This document shows positions 34,035 through 45,757 of a stretch of 64,000 nucleotides of DNA, piece after piece. How positions within the stretch are numbered: position 1 is the stretch's first letter; every line of letters starts with the position of its first letter. The stretch covers positions 33,660,911 to 33,724,910 of the forward strand of contig NC_054749.1 in assembly GCF_018143015.1 (NCBI RefSeq), written 5' to 3'. Source of the DNA: Lytechinus variegatus. Lineage: Eukaryota; Echinodermata; Echinoidea; Temnopleuroida; Toxopneustidae. A model generated the notes under the pieces. That model was not told the DNA's origin and made no database searches. It was given only the letters and a program-made list of their open reading frames with translations. The translations under genes and the position numbers were made by a program.

Positions 34035-36825
34035 AGTATGTTCGACTCGGAGACTGCTGCAGTGCACTGGAAAAATCGTGTTTAATCTCCGTTTTAGAAA
34101 ATGAAAGATTTGGGGGTGACAAACCTGCTTCAGGAGTGGGACTTCCCACATTTAGTTCCAATCTTTAGAGGTAAATTCAGTGCTTGATTTCGAGTGAATG
34201 TTCATGAATAATCTCAAAAGTCAATGCATTGTTACCGTTGTTGCAGTGGTTTTATTGTGTGTGCATGTACGTGTGTAACTCTATATGATGGTCGCCAAGT
34301 CAGAAATATAGGCCTATGATTTTATTGGAAAAACCTCGGCTCGGCCGGCAGTCATTTTGAGATTGAAAAAAAATGGTGCCCCAGTCTGCGCACCCATTCA
34401 CTTTTGCACGTGATTTGGAGATTTTGATGAGAAAGGCTGCATTTTGAGGCTGTCATAAGAAATACCCAAATTTCATTATTTTTCCACCTTTGTGAGTCGG
34501 ATTTTGCAATAAATATCTGTCTATGCATTAGATGTGTAAAGTTTGCATTGCGTATCTTATAGATTCTACTAGAATTGCGCAGATACGCATGTGCGCAGAC
34601 TATGGTACCTTGAGCGAAGTTCGTGCAGGATCCACTCCACTTAATTACCACTAGGGCCTACACCATGCTCCACTTACACGAACTTCGAGACCATGAACTC
34701 GATCTGATATTCTGAGTGACAAAAGGTGGGATTTTATGGGGGTGAAATATGAAATTCATGCAACATCACGATCTTTACACAAAGTTTCACTTCTTTCCAT
34801 GCTTCTATTAGTATTAGTCTCAAAATTGGTGATTTGAATTATAGCCTACATGAACTGTGATGAAGATCCTCACACATAAATAATTCACTGCCGATGATCG
34901 CATGCGGATGCGATATGCGCGAGGTACCGGGTCCGGTACAAGCTCGGACCGGGCCGTCCTCAAGCACATAGCCTACGTGTAATGTAGGCCTGGCTAGATC
35001 TATTTCTAGTCAACTTTATTCAATTTTGTACGTCTACATATGTGTATGTTAAACCCCATTAAAATCTAGGTCTATACTATAGGTCCAAACCTAGATCTAA
35101 ATCCTGGCCTATAGCTTGGCCAATAGTCCCTTATTATTGGCCAGCCTAGCGAGGACAGGCCTACATGCAAATAGCAACAGATCTAAATGTTACATTGTAA
35201 TTGCAGATGTATGTACAGTTTGTGAATGATCAGAAACTAATTTTGAATCTGAGATACAGGAATTACATTTAGGTTGACTTCATGTAAATTCCCCACTGTG
35301 CACAGGGAATTTTTTATTGAGAATTTCTACAATTTATCCACTTATATTCCATCAGTTCTCTATAGAATAGTCAGATAACTTGTGTAATAATTAATGTTAC
35401 TATTCTTGATCTTTGATTCATGTTTATCACAGTTAAATGTTGCAGAAGATGAGCACGAAGAAGACACCTACTGGATGCAATATTACTCATCACCTGACAA
35501 CATTGTTGTTAATGTGACGAACCTCGGTACCGAGATATGAGTTGACTAGAGGAAACCCGCGACCAAGCACAGCAGAAATTCTTGACAAATATCTACAGCT
35601 TTTGGGAATGGTAAAATAACTTGATTACTTAGTGCAGTGGGATTCGCATTATGAAAAAAAAAAATTTAATTTAATTGTTCGAAGTTGAACGAAGCATTTT
35701 TGGTTATGTATTTCCTAAATTATTCTTTTTCTTGCTTTAAAATATAGTGCAAGATCATAGGATCACTTACTCTGCCTCAGTGTTAAAATTTCAGTTGCAT
35801 CTTAGTTGTCATAATTCTATGATTAGTGGAAAAGTTGTTCTGAAATCCGATTGGAAAGATTAAGTTATGTCTTCTTCCCATGAATGTCAATCTCTGGGGG
35901 GGGGGATATTAATTTCCCCACCTAACTCCCCCCCCCCCCTCATTTTGCAAATACTAAGTATTTTCCTCCAGTGGTTAATTACTCCAATAGTGATCAATAT
36001 TTTAAAAAATGTGATAAATGGTTAGAAATAGAAAGGTCAATGTCAAAGCTCACTAGACTTTACTTGATTTGTGCAGTGTGTGCATGTGACCTAGGGTTTT
36101 TGTTACAAACATTGATAAGTTTTATTTTTTTATTTAATGAGCAATATTTAGCATGACTTTAATTACAATGTACCGGTAATGTATGAAAACATGGTATTGC
36201 TGGTAATTGTATTATGTGTAATACAGCTTATATATAAATACTTATTTCATTTTCAGATTGATCAAGACTTTGATTTAACAATTGATGCAGCTCGGTGCCC
36301 TTTTCACAATGTGGCCAAAGTTGTCCTGGCAGACTTTGGAATTTGCGGAGAAGATTAATCCAGGGTATAGAAAGATCCTAGGGGCTGGAGTGGACCAGAA
36401 AATGACGCAGAGTAAGTTTTAGTCTTATAGTTATACTCAATTCAAACTTACAGTAGCAGTGAGACTATTACAAAGCTGCATCAACTAGCATTTAAACTGC
36501 AAAAGAGGATATTTCCTCTCCAGGTGTGTAAGAATAACAATGCTTACAATTTAAAGTGAAATCAGTGTTCTTATGTACACCGAATCCTGTCCAACATAAT
36601 TAGTATAGTTAATGGACCTCATCGAAACAAGCAAGTGATGTTCTACAGTAACATACACCAATTCAGAGTAATGATTTCTGAAGAGGAAGTAACACAGACC
36701 CTTTTTTTTTTACTATCGTGTTGCACAAGCCATTAAAGAGAGATAATTGACTCACAACATATTACCAGCTGAACACTGCGCACAGCATTATCAGCATTAT
36801 TCACCATTATTGCATTATTGTGTCC

Positions 36826-37371
36826 GGGGGGGGGGGGGGGGGGGGATGGGGCACTCGGTATATAATGCATAGTAGGTATGTGCAGCGGAGGGGACCCCCA
36901 TTTTTACACTCAAATTTCCGTTCCAAGGCCTAGCATTTTTAGCCTATTAAGAAAAAGAACAAAGAAAGCCACTCAAGGCATATTATTTTCTTCTCGTGAA
37001 AAAGGAATCCGCTCCAAAGCTTCGAATATTTTCTGTTATGCTGTTCCGATCGATCTGCTACAATGAGTCGTAATTTTGAAAAAGCAGCCGCTGCAATGAA
37101 CGCTGTCTGACCATTGCCTCTGTGCTAGCGCACCCGCCGCCCATGCTGCCGGTCTAGCTGCATGCACGTATGCCCGTTCCATAGGGATGCATGAAGGCAC
37201 TCACATGCAGGCGACTCGTTCCAAGGACCCCCGATTTCACAAACATTTGTAGTTCTGAAGCCCGTTCCGAGGACCCTCCTTTTTACAATTAGCCCACTCC
37301 AAGGCCCCCGTTTTTTGTCTCGCCCGCGGCACACCCCCACCAATTTTTGGGTCGAGTGCCCCCCCCCCCCC
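36826..37371. mobile_element. Element with poly-G/poly-C termini and GGGCACTCG/CGAGTGCCC
   Basis: It starts with 20 consecutive G, then GGGGCACTCGG, and ends GGGTCGAGTGCCCCCC. Internal CCGTTCCAAGG/CCCGTTCCGAGG words repeat. It is a foldback-type non-coding element similar in design to 41705-42268. Confidence 0.65.
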
Positions 37372-38496
37372 GGATTGTGTAGCAGTAATGCATTGCAGGA
37401 ATTCAAATGGGAACACTGACAAAACTTGAATAACTTTGTACTCAAGGCTTTTAATCAAACTTGGAGAGAAGCATGGTTATATGCAAATTTATTTCAATTT
37501 TACCAAACATGAGGGTCACCTCATGGGTCAGGCTGATGATGAGCATGGGTCAAAGTTAAGCCTATTAGGGCAAGTTTTGTATTACAGCTCATAACATTTG
37601 ATCCATGTACAGTGTATGCCCATTTTTTTTACCAAACTTGGATGGTAGATGTCCCCGGGGGAGTGGGGGGGGGTTGAAGGTCACCTCCAGGTCAAATGTT
37701 ACAGCAGGGGTTGAAGAACTTTTGGAGCTCATTGTTAGGATTTGGGTTTGTTTGTTTAAATTTCTATCATCACTCATAAATTGTTACCAATCTAAGAGAG
37801 ATGATGTTCTTCAGAGATTTGAAGGTCACCTCCAGTTCCAAGGTCACAGGCAGGGGTCAACAAGCCTTTTGAATATAAAATGATTTTGCTGTATATTAAT
37901 GGGTGATACACATTTTGGCTGAAATCACCATGGTGAATCCCTTTATTACCTTCAATCCTTATAATATCTCAATTATATACTTGTTCCCATTCCACTTGTA
38001 AGATTGAATCTCACTTGCAGGCAAACACATTTAGTTTGAAAATGCTGATATCTCCTCACCTTCATCTTTCTTTCCTATTTTCTTTGCTCCCATTCTTATT
38101 TTGTTTTCCCTTCCTTCACCGGTCACTTCTTTGCTCAAACCGTATTTTCATTTATACAGGTCAACAATGAAGAAAATTTGGCTTTCAGTACTTCCTGGGA
38201 TTTTGATCGGCAGAACGAAAGGGGAATGAGGCAAATTAAATGTGCCGTACTTCAAAGTCTTGAATCTTTCATCAATCTCCAATTAGTAAGTATTGATTAT
38301 CATCTTACTTTTTCAAAGTTTTTATTTATTTATTTATATATTTATTTATTTTTTGGCCAATTTAGGTTAAAGCTCTGATTTTCCTGAACAATATTAGAAC
38401 GTTACTGTTGGCAATCTTTGAGAGCACTTAGGTTTGACTGTAGCGCATGCTCACTTGACCAAGGCAAGTGAAAATGTCACTGCACTAAGTGCTTAA

Positions 38497-39088
38497 AGGG
38501 GAATCCAGCCTTGGCCATAAATGTTGTGTTGGGAAGGAGAAAAATATATTAAACAGAATGGTGAAAGTTTTAAAGAAATTGGACAAGCAATAAGAAAGTT
38601 ATAGCTTCTTTAAAATTGAAATCACTAATACTATGTAGATTTCAAATTGGCAACTGGGTAAGTAAATTATGACAAGGGGCAAGGACAACTTTCCCATAGG
38701 CCATGTACTTTATTATCAGGGATTTGTGGTTTTCTCCTAAGTACCCATTCCCCTGGGGCAGTAATCTAAATATAACCCATGTAGTATATTGTTTTATGTC
38801 CTCTTGAAAGAAAAATATAGTTTGAAATAAAACTTTGGGAAAAATGACATTTTAGCCATAATATGTATTGGAGTACATGGAAGAGTAGTCCTTGCCTTAC
38901 ATCACTATGACATCCCATATGCGGCCAATTTGAAATCTCAATGGGTATACTGATTACCAATATTTACAACTTTTAAAAATTCATATCTTTCTTTTTGGTT
39001 GTCCAATATTGTTCAAACTTCCACCTATCAACTTGTCTGATTTTTCTTTTCCTTATAAAAACAAGTTTTTATTTGGTTGGATTCCCCT
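38497..39088. mobile_element. TTAA-flanked MITE, AGGGGAATCCAGCC family
   Basis: TTAA flanks both ends (38493-38496, 39089-39092). The termini AGGGGAATCCAGCC and GGTTGGATTCCCCT are inverted. The arms (TTGTCCAAT, TTTCTT words) are complementary. Same design as the 11.5-kb family but different internal sequence. Confidence 0.82.
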
Positions 39089-39483
39089 TTAAGTTGCTTA
39101 CCCAAAAAGGTAAAAAAAAAAAATTTAATGTGGGCAAGTAAAATTTTGACCCCAACATTGAAATCTGTTCAGGGCAGCTATCTGACTGTATTTGTTCTAT
39201 CTAATAATCCTGATACTAAATTAAGTATCTCAATTCTGTAGCGCAAATCATAACAACGGAATAAGTTCACACAATGACTTAGTCAATACCTATTCTGCAT
39301 GTATGTCATGGTTGTTGGATGTCTATGCAAAACTGCACATCTTGCGAAGACTTGAAATCTCCTTAAATGCAGTTCTCTAAACTCAGAAAAATACCTCCTA
39401 TGGTTTTACCTCAATAATGTAATGAGATCAACGCTGATTCATGTTATTTATTTTGTGGGGGGAGCAATAGAAGTCCTTCTTAA

Positions 39484-40045
39484 AGGGATGGTCCGGGCTG
39501 AAAATATTTATAGAGTAGAATTCACTGAGCAAACTGCCAAAAATTTCATCAAATTGGATAACAAAGTTATTGAATTTTAAAGTTTAGCAATATTTTGTGA
39601 AAATAGTCGTCATGAATATTCATTAAGTGGGCTAATGACGTCACATCTCCACTTGTTCTTTTGTTTTTTATTGTATAAAAATAGGTTTATTCAATTTTTT
39701 TCCTCCAAGAACTAGAAAAATTGGATTGACATTTCATTTAGTGCATTAGATATTGATTGCTGCAACTTATTTCATTATAAAGGAGACATACATTGTATTA
39801 TTCACACAAGTATGAAATAATGAAAAAATATGGTTTATGTAATAACATAAGAAAACAGAAAGTGGAGATGTGACATCATCAGCCCACCTAATGAATATTC
39901 ATGACGACTGTTTTCACAAAATATTGCTAAACTTCAATAACTTTATTATTTGTTATCCGATTTTGATGAAATTTTCAGCATTTTGTTCAGTGAATTCTAC
40001 TCTATGTATTTAAGACATGAATATTTTCAGCTTTTGACCATCCCT
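39484..40045. mobile_element. TTAA-flanked MITE, AGGGATGGTC family
   Basis: The left flank is TTAA and the right is mutated to TTGA. The ends AGGGATGGTCCGGGCTGAAAA and TTTTCAGCTTTTGACCATCCCT are inverted. The left arm carries TGACGTCA (39636-39643); its partner in the right arm has decayed to TGACATCA. Confidence 0.82.
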
Positions 40046-40514
40046 TTGAAGATATTGGCTAACAATACCACAATTAAAAAATCTGAGCCGCATGATTTCC
40101 CATGCTGAAAATCGTAAGTTGACCAGATTCACTTGCCCATTTCATTATACATGATGGCCCAAAAAGAATAGAACAATTTAGATCTTTAATTTCAGTGATA
40201 TAGCCAAAGTGTCATTGTATTGGATATTTCTTTTTTTTTGGTAGAATGATGTAATTGTCATGTTTTGTGAACCCTTGTCATTATGATTTTCGAAATATCA
40301 TGTATTTCCCACTCCTGTATTACCAACCCTGCTCTTAGTATGTAAGGTATAATACAGATTATCCAACTAGATGTCTGTGTGATTGGTCTTCTACCCCCTT
40401 CGATTCTTTGTTTTGCACTTTATTTAGGAAGGAGCATGAAGAAAAAGAAGATGAACAGGAATTGACAATGGCGCGTTCCATACCTGGGAGTGATTGCACA
40501 GTGGCACCCTTGGA

Positions 40515-40947
40515 CCTAATTTCACCCTGACATCAAGTTGGTTTTAAGGAGAACCATGAGAGAAATTAATAAATTAAAGTTTGCCGAATATCAAAGAATA
40601 ACAGAGTTATGAGGCTTCAAAGTTTTAAATTTGTGACATGACATGCGAGCAGCTCCCAATATGTCAATCATGTAATATAAATTCCATAAATTGCCATTTT
40701 TTAATGGTTTTCATGATAATTAAATGGGTTTTTATCAGAAGCTTATATGAAATAATGTTTCTGATAACATTGAATCCACAGGTAAAATCATTTTCCAATT
40801 TCCCTAGAAAAGGCACTTGTATAGAATTGATATCACATAAAATATGGGGAGCTGCTCGCATGTGAAGTCACAAATTTAAAACTTCATAACTCTTATTCTT
40901 GGTGGATTTTCACCAACTAACATGCAATGTCAGGATGAACCTTGCCT
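40515..40947. mobile_element. Diverged TTAA-type MITE
   Basis: The arms share TTTAAATTTGTGAC, ATGCGAGCAGCTCCC and their complements. The right end GATGAACCTTGCCT is followed by TTAA (40948-40951). Its left end overlaps the last exon-like segment of the 34-40.5 kb series. Confidence 0.6.
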
Positions 40948-41059
40948 TTAAACCTTATATTGGCAGCCTTTCATTGACATTTACATACAGTATTTTAGGT
41001 TTTGTGAGCAAGTATATGAAAAAGGTGCTAATTAACACCTACTTCCCCTTCTTAACCCT

Positions 41060-41560
41060 AAACAGGCCGGGGGGGGGGGGGGTTTAAAACAACCTTCCCC
41101 CAACATTATCTGCGATCATTCCTCCGCGGGAGATTTGTTGACCCTGCCACTCTCAGAGTTTATACTAAGTCTCGCGCATCTTTTGAGACCAAATTTACAA
41201 TGCCCAGGTACGTTGTCAGGAAATTATGCAACATTTCGTAAGTTCATGTCTGACCAAAAATTGTTCCAAAACGTGATTTCGTCCACAAAGTCAATGCAAA
41301 TTGAGTTTTCTCATCTTATTCATAAAGCTATGATTTTTACTTTAAACAGCAGAAGTCAATTGATTTTAGCATAATTATATGCTTCAAACAGGCTGTGCTA
41401 TAATTTAAATCTGGTGAAAAAAAGGTTGAAAAACAAAGAAATTCCTTAAACAATAAAATACATAAGAAATTGATTTCCAAACTAAAGTTTTTTTCAATTT
41501 CGATTGTTAAGAATGCTACAAAGAATATTTTTACCAAAAATTAGCATTCTGGGAGCTATG
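41060..41560. repeat. Single-arm copy of the 44-kb foldback element
   Basis: AAGTCTCGCGCA.CTTTTGAGACC, CATTTCGTAAGT and CAATGCAAATTGAG match the right arm of the foldback at 43411-44750. A G run lies at its left end (about 41069-41082). Confidence 0.7.
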
Positions 41561-41704
41561 GTATGAAGTGAATTAGAGCAAAAAAATATGATTTACCCAT
41601 AAATTAATTCATATAAAATAATATCATTATTTGGAAAATTTTACCATACAGCCTTGTAGATTACATCGCACACTACCAGCGTGCAAATTGCTCGCGTGAT
41701 CGGC

Positions 41705-42268
41705 AGGGGGGGGGCACTTCCATTCACGAGTGGATACCATGCGCGACCATGGGGTCTCGAAAAGCACCCTAAACACGTAATTTCCATATTCGGAACATGC
41801 ACCCCTTAACAAGTATTGGCGTGTGAAACCCTACCCTTAACAACTATTGGAAACAAAACGATACTCTTGGCAAATATTCCCTGAAATGAACCCCTAAACA
41901 AGTACAGGAATGTTTTATTGTTACGGGTCCTTCGGTTGTCTGCTTTACCTTAGTTGGTTTGGTACGACCCCATCTTCTACTCTACGTGCAAATCAGACTC
42001 TAAACACGAAGTGTTAGGGCAAAAAGGACATCCTTTATGAAACATTTTTATTTTGTTTTATCGTCCCCGCAAATTTGACCCTAAACATGTGATTTTCCTA
42101 GCGAAATAGATACCCTTTTTTCATTATATTTGTGTTTTTTACACCATTGTCACGTTACGTACGCAACGTGCCATGTCGTTAAAAAGACATCCTTTTTACC
42201 TGTTTTTAAGGTCGCGCATGGTATCCACTCGTCAATGTAAGTGGCTCCTGGGCACCCCCCCCCCCCCC
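41705..42268. mobile_element. Element with CACGAGTGGATACCATGCGC inverted ends and poly-G/C tips
   Basis: The left CATTCACGAGTGGATACCAT and the right ATGGTATCCACTCGTCAATG are inverted copies next to G and C runs. The inside carries repeated CCCTAAACACG/CCTTAACAAGTATTGG words, an internally repetitive non-coding body. Confidence 0.78.
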
Positions 42269-42639
42269 ACAGAGCAGCCAAAAAAGCCTGGTCTAGTTGG
42301 GGTTAAGAGGAGTGCTCGTTTGTTATTCTATTGATCACGTGTAAATATTTTTAGGTCAAATGGCATTTTTTATGACGGTTGGTTAATATAAAGACTTGTT
42401 TGAATAATTTCACCTTTTGGTGCAGAAGAACAATTCTTGTTATCTTTGTTGGAAGAACTTTAAGTCCAGTACACATCATCTTTCAAGATTTCATGCAAAT
42501 ACAAGAAAGAATCTTCTAAGGCATGTCTGAAACATTTAGATGACAATCTTTATTCCAACTTGTTGTGCCAGGATAAATTGGACTCATTTCGATACTTTCT
42601 CAATGCTAATTATAATGTTCCATCGTTGAATTTATTTAA

Positions 42640-43210
42640 AGGTCAAGTCCACCTCAGGAAAATGTTGATTTGAATCAATAAAGAAAAATCAGACAAGCAC
42701 AATGCTGAAAATTTCATCAAAATCAGATGTAAAATAGGAAAATTATGACACTTCAAAGTTTCGCTTATTTTCAACAAAATAGTTATATGAACGAGCCAGT
42801 AAAATCCAAATGAGAGAGTCGATGATGTCACTCACTATTTCTTTTGTTTTTATTGTTTGAATTATACAATATGTCAATTTTTACGAATTTGGCAATTAGG
42901 ACCTCCTTGCCTGAAGCACAAAATGTTAAAATAATGGAATTCCACGTGTTCAGGGAGGAATGAAACTTCATTTCACATGACAATGATGAGAAAATGAAAT
43001 ATTTCATATAATAAAATACAAAAGAAATAGTGAGTGATGTCATCAACTCTCATTTGGATGCAACTAGCTCGTTCATATAACTATTTTGTTGAAACTTTAA
43101 AATGCCATAACTTTCTTATTTTACATCAGATTTTGTTGAAATTTTCAGTGTTATGCTTTTTGAATTTTTCTCTTTTTATTCAAATCAAGTTTTTGTTGGG
43201 GTGGACTTCA
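42640..43210. mobile_element. TTAA-type MITE, AGGTCAAGTCCACC family
   Basis: TTAA lies at 42636-42639. The left AGGTCAAGTCCACCTC pairs with the right GGGGTGGACTTC, which has lost its last bases. The arms share ACTCTCATTTGGAT-type sequence and GATGATGTCAC/GTGATGTCATC. Confidence 0.75.
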
Positions 43211-43410
43211 GCAACTGAACATTTGCTCAATGCATTAAAACCGAAGGATCTTTTGTACCATAATTGGATACCACCCTCTAATTTTTCATCCATTGCACAC
43301 TTATTTCACTTTGGCCTGCAGTAATGCTGAGCTTGGGTCTGTAATAGGACATATATTTCATATTTGCTTTGCTCACATAGTATTCAGTGGCTACACCCTA
43401 AATAGACTGG

Positions 43411-44750
43411 GCTATTTCGACGCCTAAGAAGACGGGGAGGGGGGGGCTAATTCAGCCCCCCCCCTATGATCTCCGCCGTGGATGGCGCGATCGAGACGAA
43501 AATTGGCACACGTGTTACCCATGGCATTATCACAAAACTATAACATCAAATTCTGCAAAAAATTGCATGTCTCATTAATTATGCTAATTTATGCGTAAAA
43601 TCATAGATTGCTCTAATTAATAAAATAATGCCCCTGAATTGCTAATTTTTGTTTCACATACTCTAGATAGGCATCTGATCAAATTTATTTTTAAAAAATT
43701 TCAACATCACATTTATTTTCTTATGTGTTCTATTGTTTTCTAAATTTCTTTTGTTTTTCTTTGTTTATCTACTTTTTTTCAATGGAAATTGTCGGAGACT
43801 TTTGACCATAAAAAAGATAAAATTAATAGGTTTTAAGCAGTAAAAGGAAAAATATTGATACATTTATGAATTTTGGCTAAAAACACTATTTGCATTGGAT
43901 TTGTACACAAATTCACGTTTTTGATTAATTTTGGGTCTGCATGCACTTACGAAATGTTGCGTAATTTCGGAACGGCGTACCCGGGGGTCACAATTTTGGT
44001 CTCAAGAGTTGCGCCAGACTTGAAAGTAAAAAGTTAGTGAGCGACATGGTCAAAAAATTTTGAGGGGAGCTGAATCAGTCCCCCCCTCGACATTTTTTTC
44101 GTTATAAAGCTGCCGTGTAAAGTTTTTTGACCGCGTCGCTCACCGACTCTTTACATTCAAGTCTCGCGCAACTTTTGAGACCAAATTTCCGACCCCCGGA
44201 TACGCGGTTCCGAAATAACGCATTTCGTAAGTGCTTGCAGACCCAAAATTTAACAAAAATGTGAATTTGTGTACAAATCCAATGCAAATAGAGTTTTTAG
44301 GCAAATGTATCATTATTTTTCCTTTTACTGATTGAAATTTATTAATTCCATCTTATTTATGGTCCAAATAAGTCCCCGACAATTTCCATTGAAAAACAAT
44401 AAAAAATTGAGAAATACATAAGAAATTTAGAAAACAATAAAATACATTAAAAAAATTTTAAATGTGATTTTGAACTTTTTTTTGTACATTTGATCAGATT
44501 CATATAAAGTGTCTGTGTACCCCAAATTTGCATTTAAGGGGCATTATTTAGTTAGAACAAAATTTTGATTCTACGCATAAATTAGCATAATTAATTAGCA
44601 TTGAGCTTGTTCGCAGAAAATGATCTTGTAGTTTAGTAGATTATGCGACGGGTAACACTCGTACCAAGTTTTGTTGCAATCGAGATCATAAAGAGGGGCT
44701 GTATCAGACTATCAGCCCCCCCCCCCCCCCGTCTTAGGCATCGAAATAGG
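43411..44750. mobile_element. Long foldback element, about 1.3 kb with arms of about 0.65 kb
   Basis: The left arm runs from GGGCTATTTCGACGCCTAAG and the right arm ends CTTAGGCATCGAAATAG. Deep inside, GGTCTCAAGAGTTGCGC on the left faces GCGCAACTTTTGAGACC on the right; the centre is near 44090. Poly-G and poly-C blocks sit just inside the ends. No coding frame is present. Confidence 0.88.
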
Positions 44751-45072
44751 TTGAAATAGATGTAATATTTATGAGTCTTGTTATTTGGAATGTTTCATGA
44801 AATTGTAATGACATTTTTGTCTAAAGTTATCATGCCAATATTCAATGTACATGTAATTTTCATTTATGTATCAAATAGCTATTTGAAATATGAAAAAATG
44901 TGAATTCTTCACTGTTGCAAGTTAGTTATCAGAGTACTTCTTAGATATAATGCCTGGATTGAGATTTTCTGCATACTTAAGATCACTACAAGGATCCCCA
45001 TCTTTTTAGGATAATGTTAATCTTTCGCATTTGTGAAAGCACACAGGTGTCTGATTTTCTTGTAAAAAAAGC

Positions 45073-45089
45073 GGGGGGGGGGGGGGGGG
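45073..45089. repeat. 17-base G run
   Basis: A pure G homopolymer preceded by an A run. One of many such tracts in the window. Confidence 0.95.
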
Positions 45090-45494
45090 AATAAAATAAA
45101 TTACTGTTACTGAAACAAGTAATAACAAAATTTCTGCTTTTTTAAAATATATATTGATAACAAGAGGGCAGCAAATACGTCAATGATAAGTTATGGACAT
45201 TTCTTCATATTTTGTACACATTTCAAAATTTTCTACCTTTCCCTGTGCAGGATTGAATCTACTCGTCCGTGTTCCGATATAATATGTCAGAGTCTTCCAC
45301 AGTGTTACATAGTGTTTTAAGTGATACCTTGTATAAAAAAAGTTTTGGGAGTATTGCCTCCTATGTATGTACATGTAATGTAAAACATGCATACTTTACT
45401 GTGCAGGTGTGAAATGCAAGAATAAATATCTTGAATGAAACTGAAAGCATAAAAGTTTCTCCTTTGCCTTTCTTCTTTGCCTCCTTTTATACAA

Positions 45495-45757
45495 CCATTT
45501 TTGAACAGTTTTTTTTATACAACCATAGTTTATACAGTTGCACAAAATTTAATCAGTATTGCATAAAAATCTTTTTACAACCCGCTGTATAAAACCAAGT
45601 TTTAAACATAATTTGTATAAAAAATTTGTACAACCTGCTGTTTAAATTTTGAACAACCGAGGGTTGTATAATTTTCAAACAACAGTTGTAAGGTTCATAT
45701 AGTAAACAGCGGTTGTATAAAATTTTATACAGGTTGTATAATTTTGTTTTTTCTGTG
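45495..45757. mobile_element. Repeat with GTTGTATAA words and TTTTTTCTGTGTAA end
   Basis: CAACCGCTGTATAAAAC/GGTTGTATAATTTT words in both orientations make it self-complementary. GTAAGGTTCATATAGTAAACA is shared, reversed or diverged, with 60683-60870. Confidence 0.6.

Larger units (their letters stand above)
34101..40531 (+). pseudogene. Exon-like series of a possible SAM-domain gene, probably decayed
   Basis: Segments with splice-like borders follow the promoter-like region. Segment 34101-34170 starts MKDLGVTNLLQEWDFPHLVP and donates at GTAAAT; it resembles the first helices of a SAM domain. Segment 35446-35610 has coding-like sequence (RGNPRPSTAEILDKYLQLLG), but an in-frame TGA separates it from its upstream part. 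Segment 36257-36411 has a strong TTTTCAG acceptor and AGTAAGT donor and starts IDQDFDLTIDAA. It then needs a frame change to continue as LFTMWPKLSWQTLEFAEKIN. Segment 38160-38285 (42 codons, open only in phase 0) runs from TATACAG to TTAGTAAGT. Segment 40428-40531 ends in a stop. The splice phases do not join cleanly. I infer a degenerated member of a lineage-specific family, or a gene with exons I have misplaced. It would lie inside the GPCR intron on the opposite strand. Confidence 0.4.

Noticed and set aside
34026-34085. 19-codon frame from ATG at 34026 as the protein start
   Set aside because: It stops before the SAM-like frame begins and overlaps the YY1-like motif; better described as an upstream ORF.
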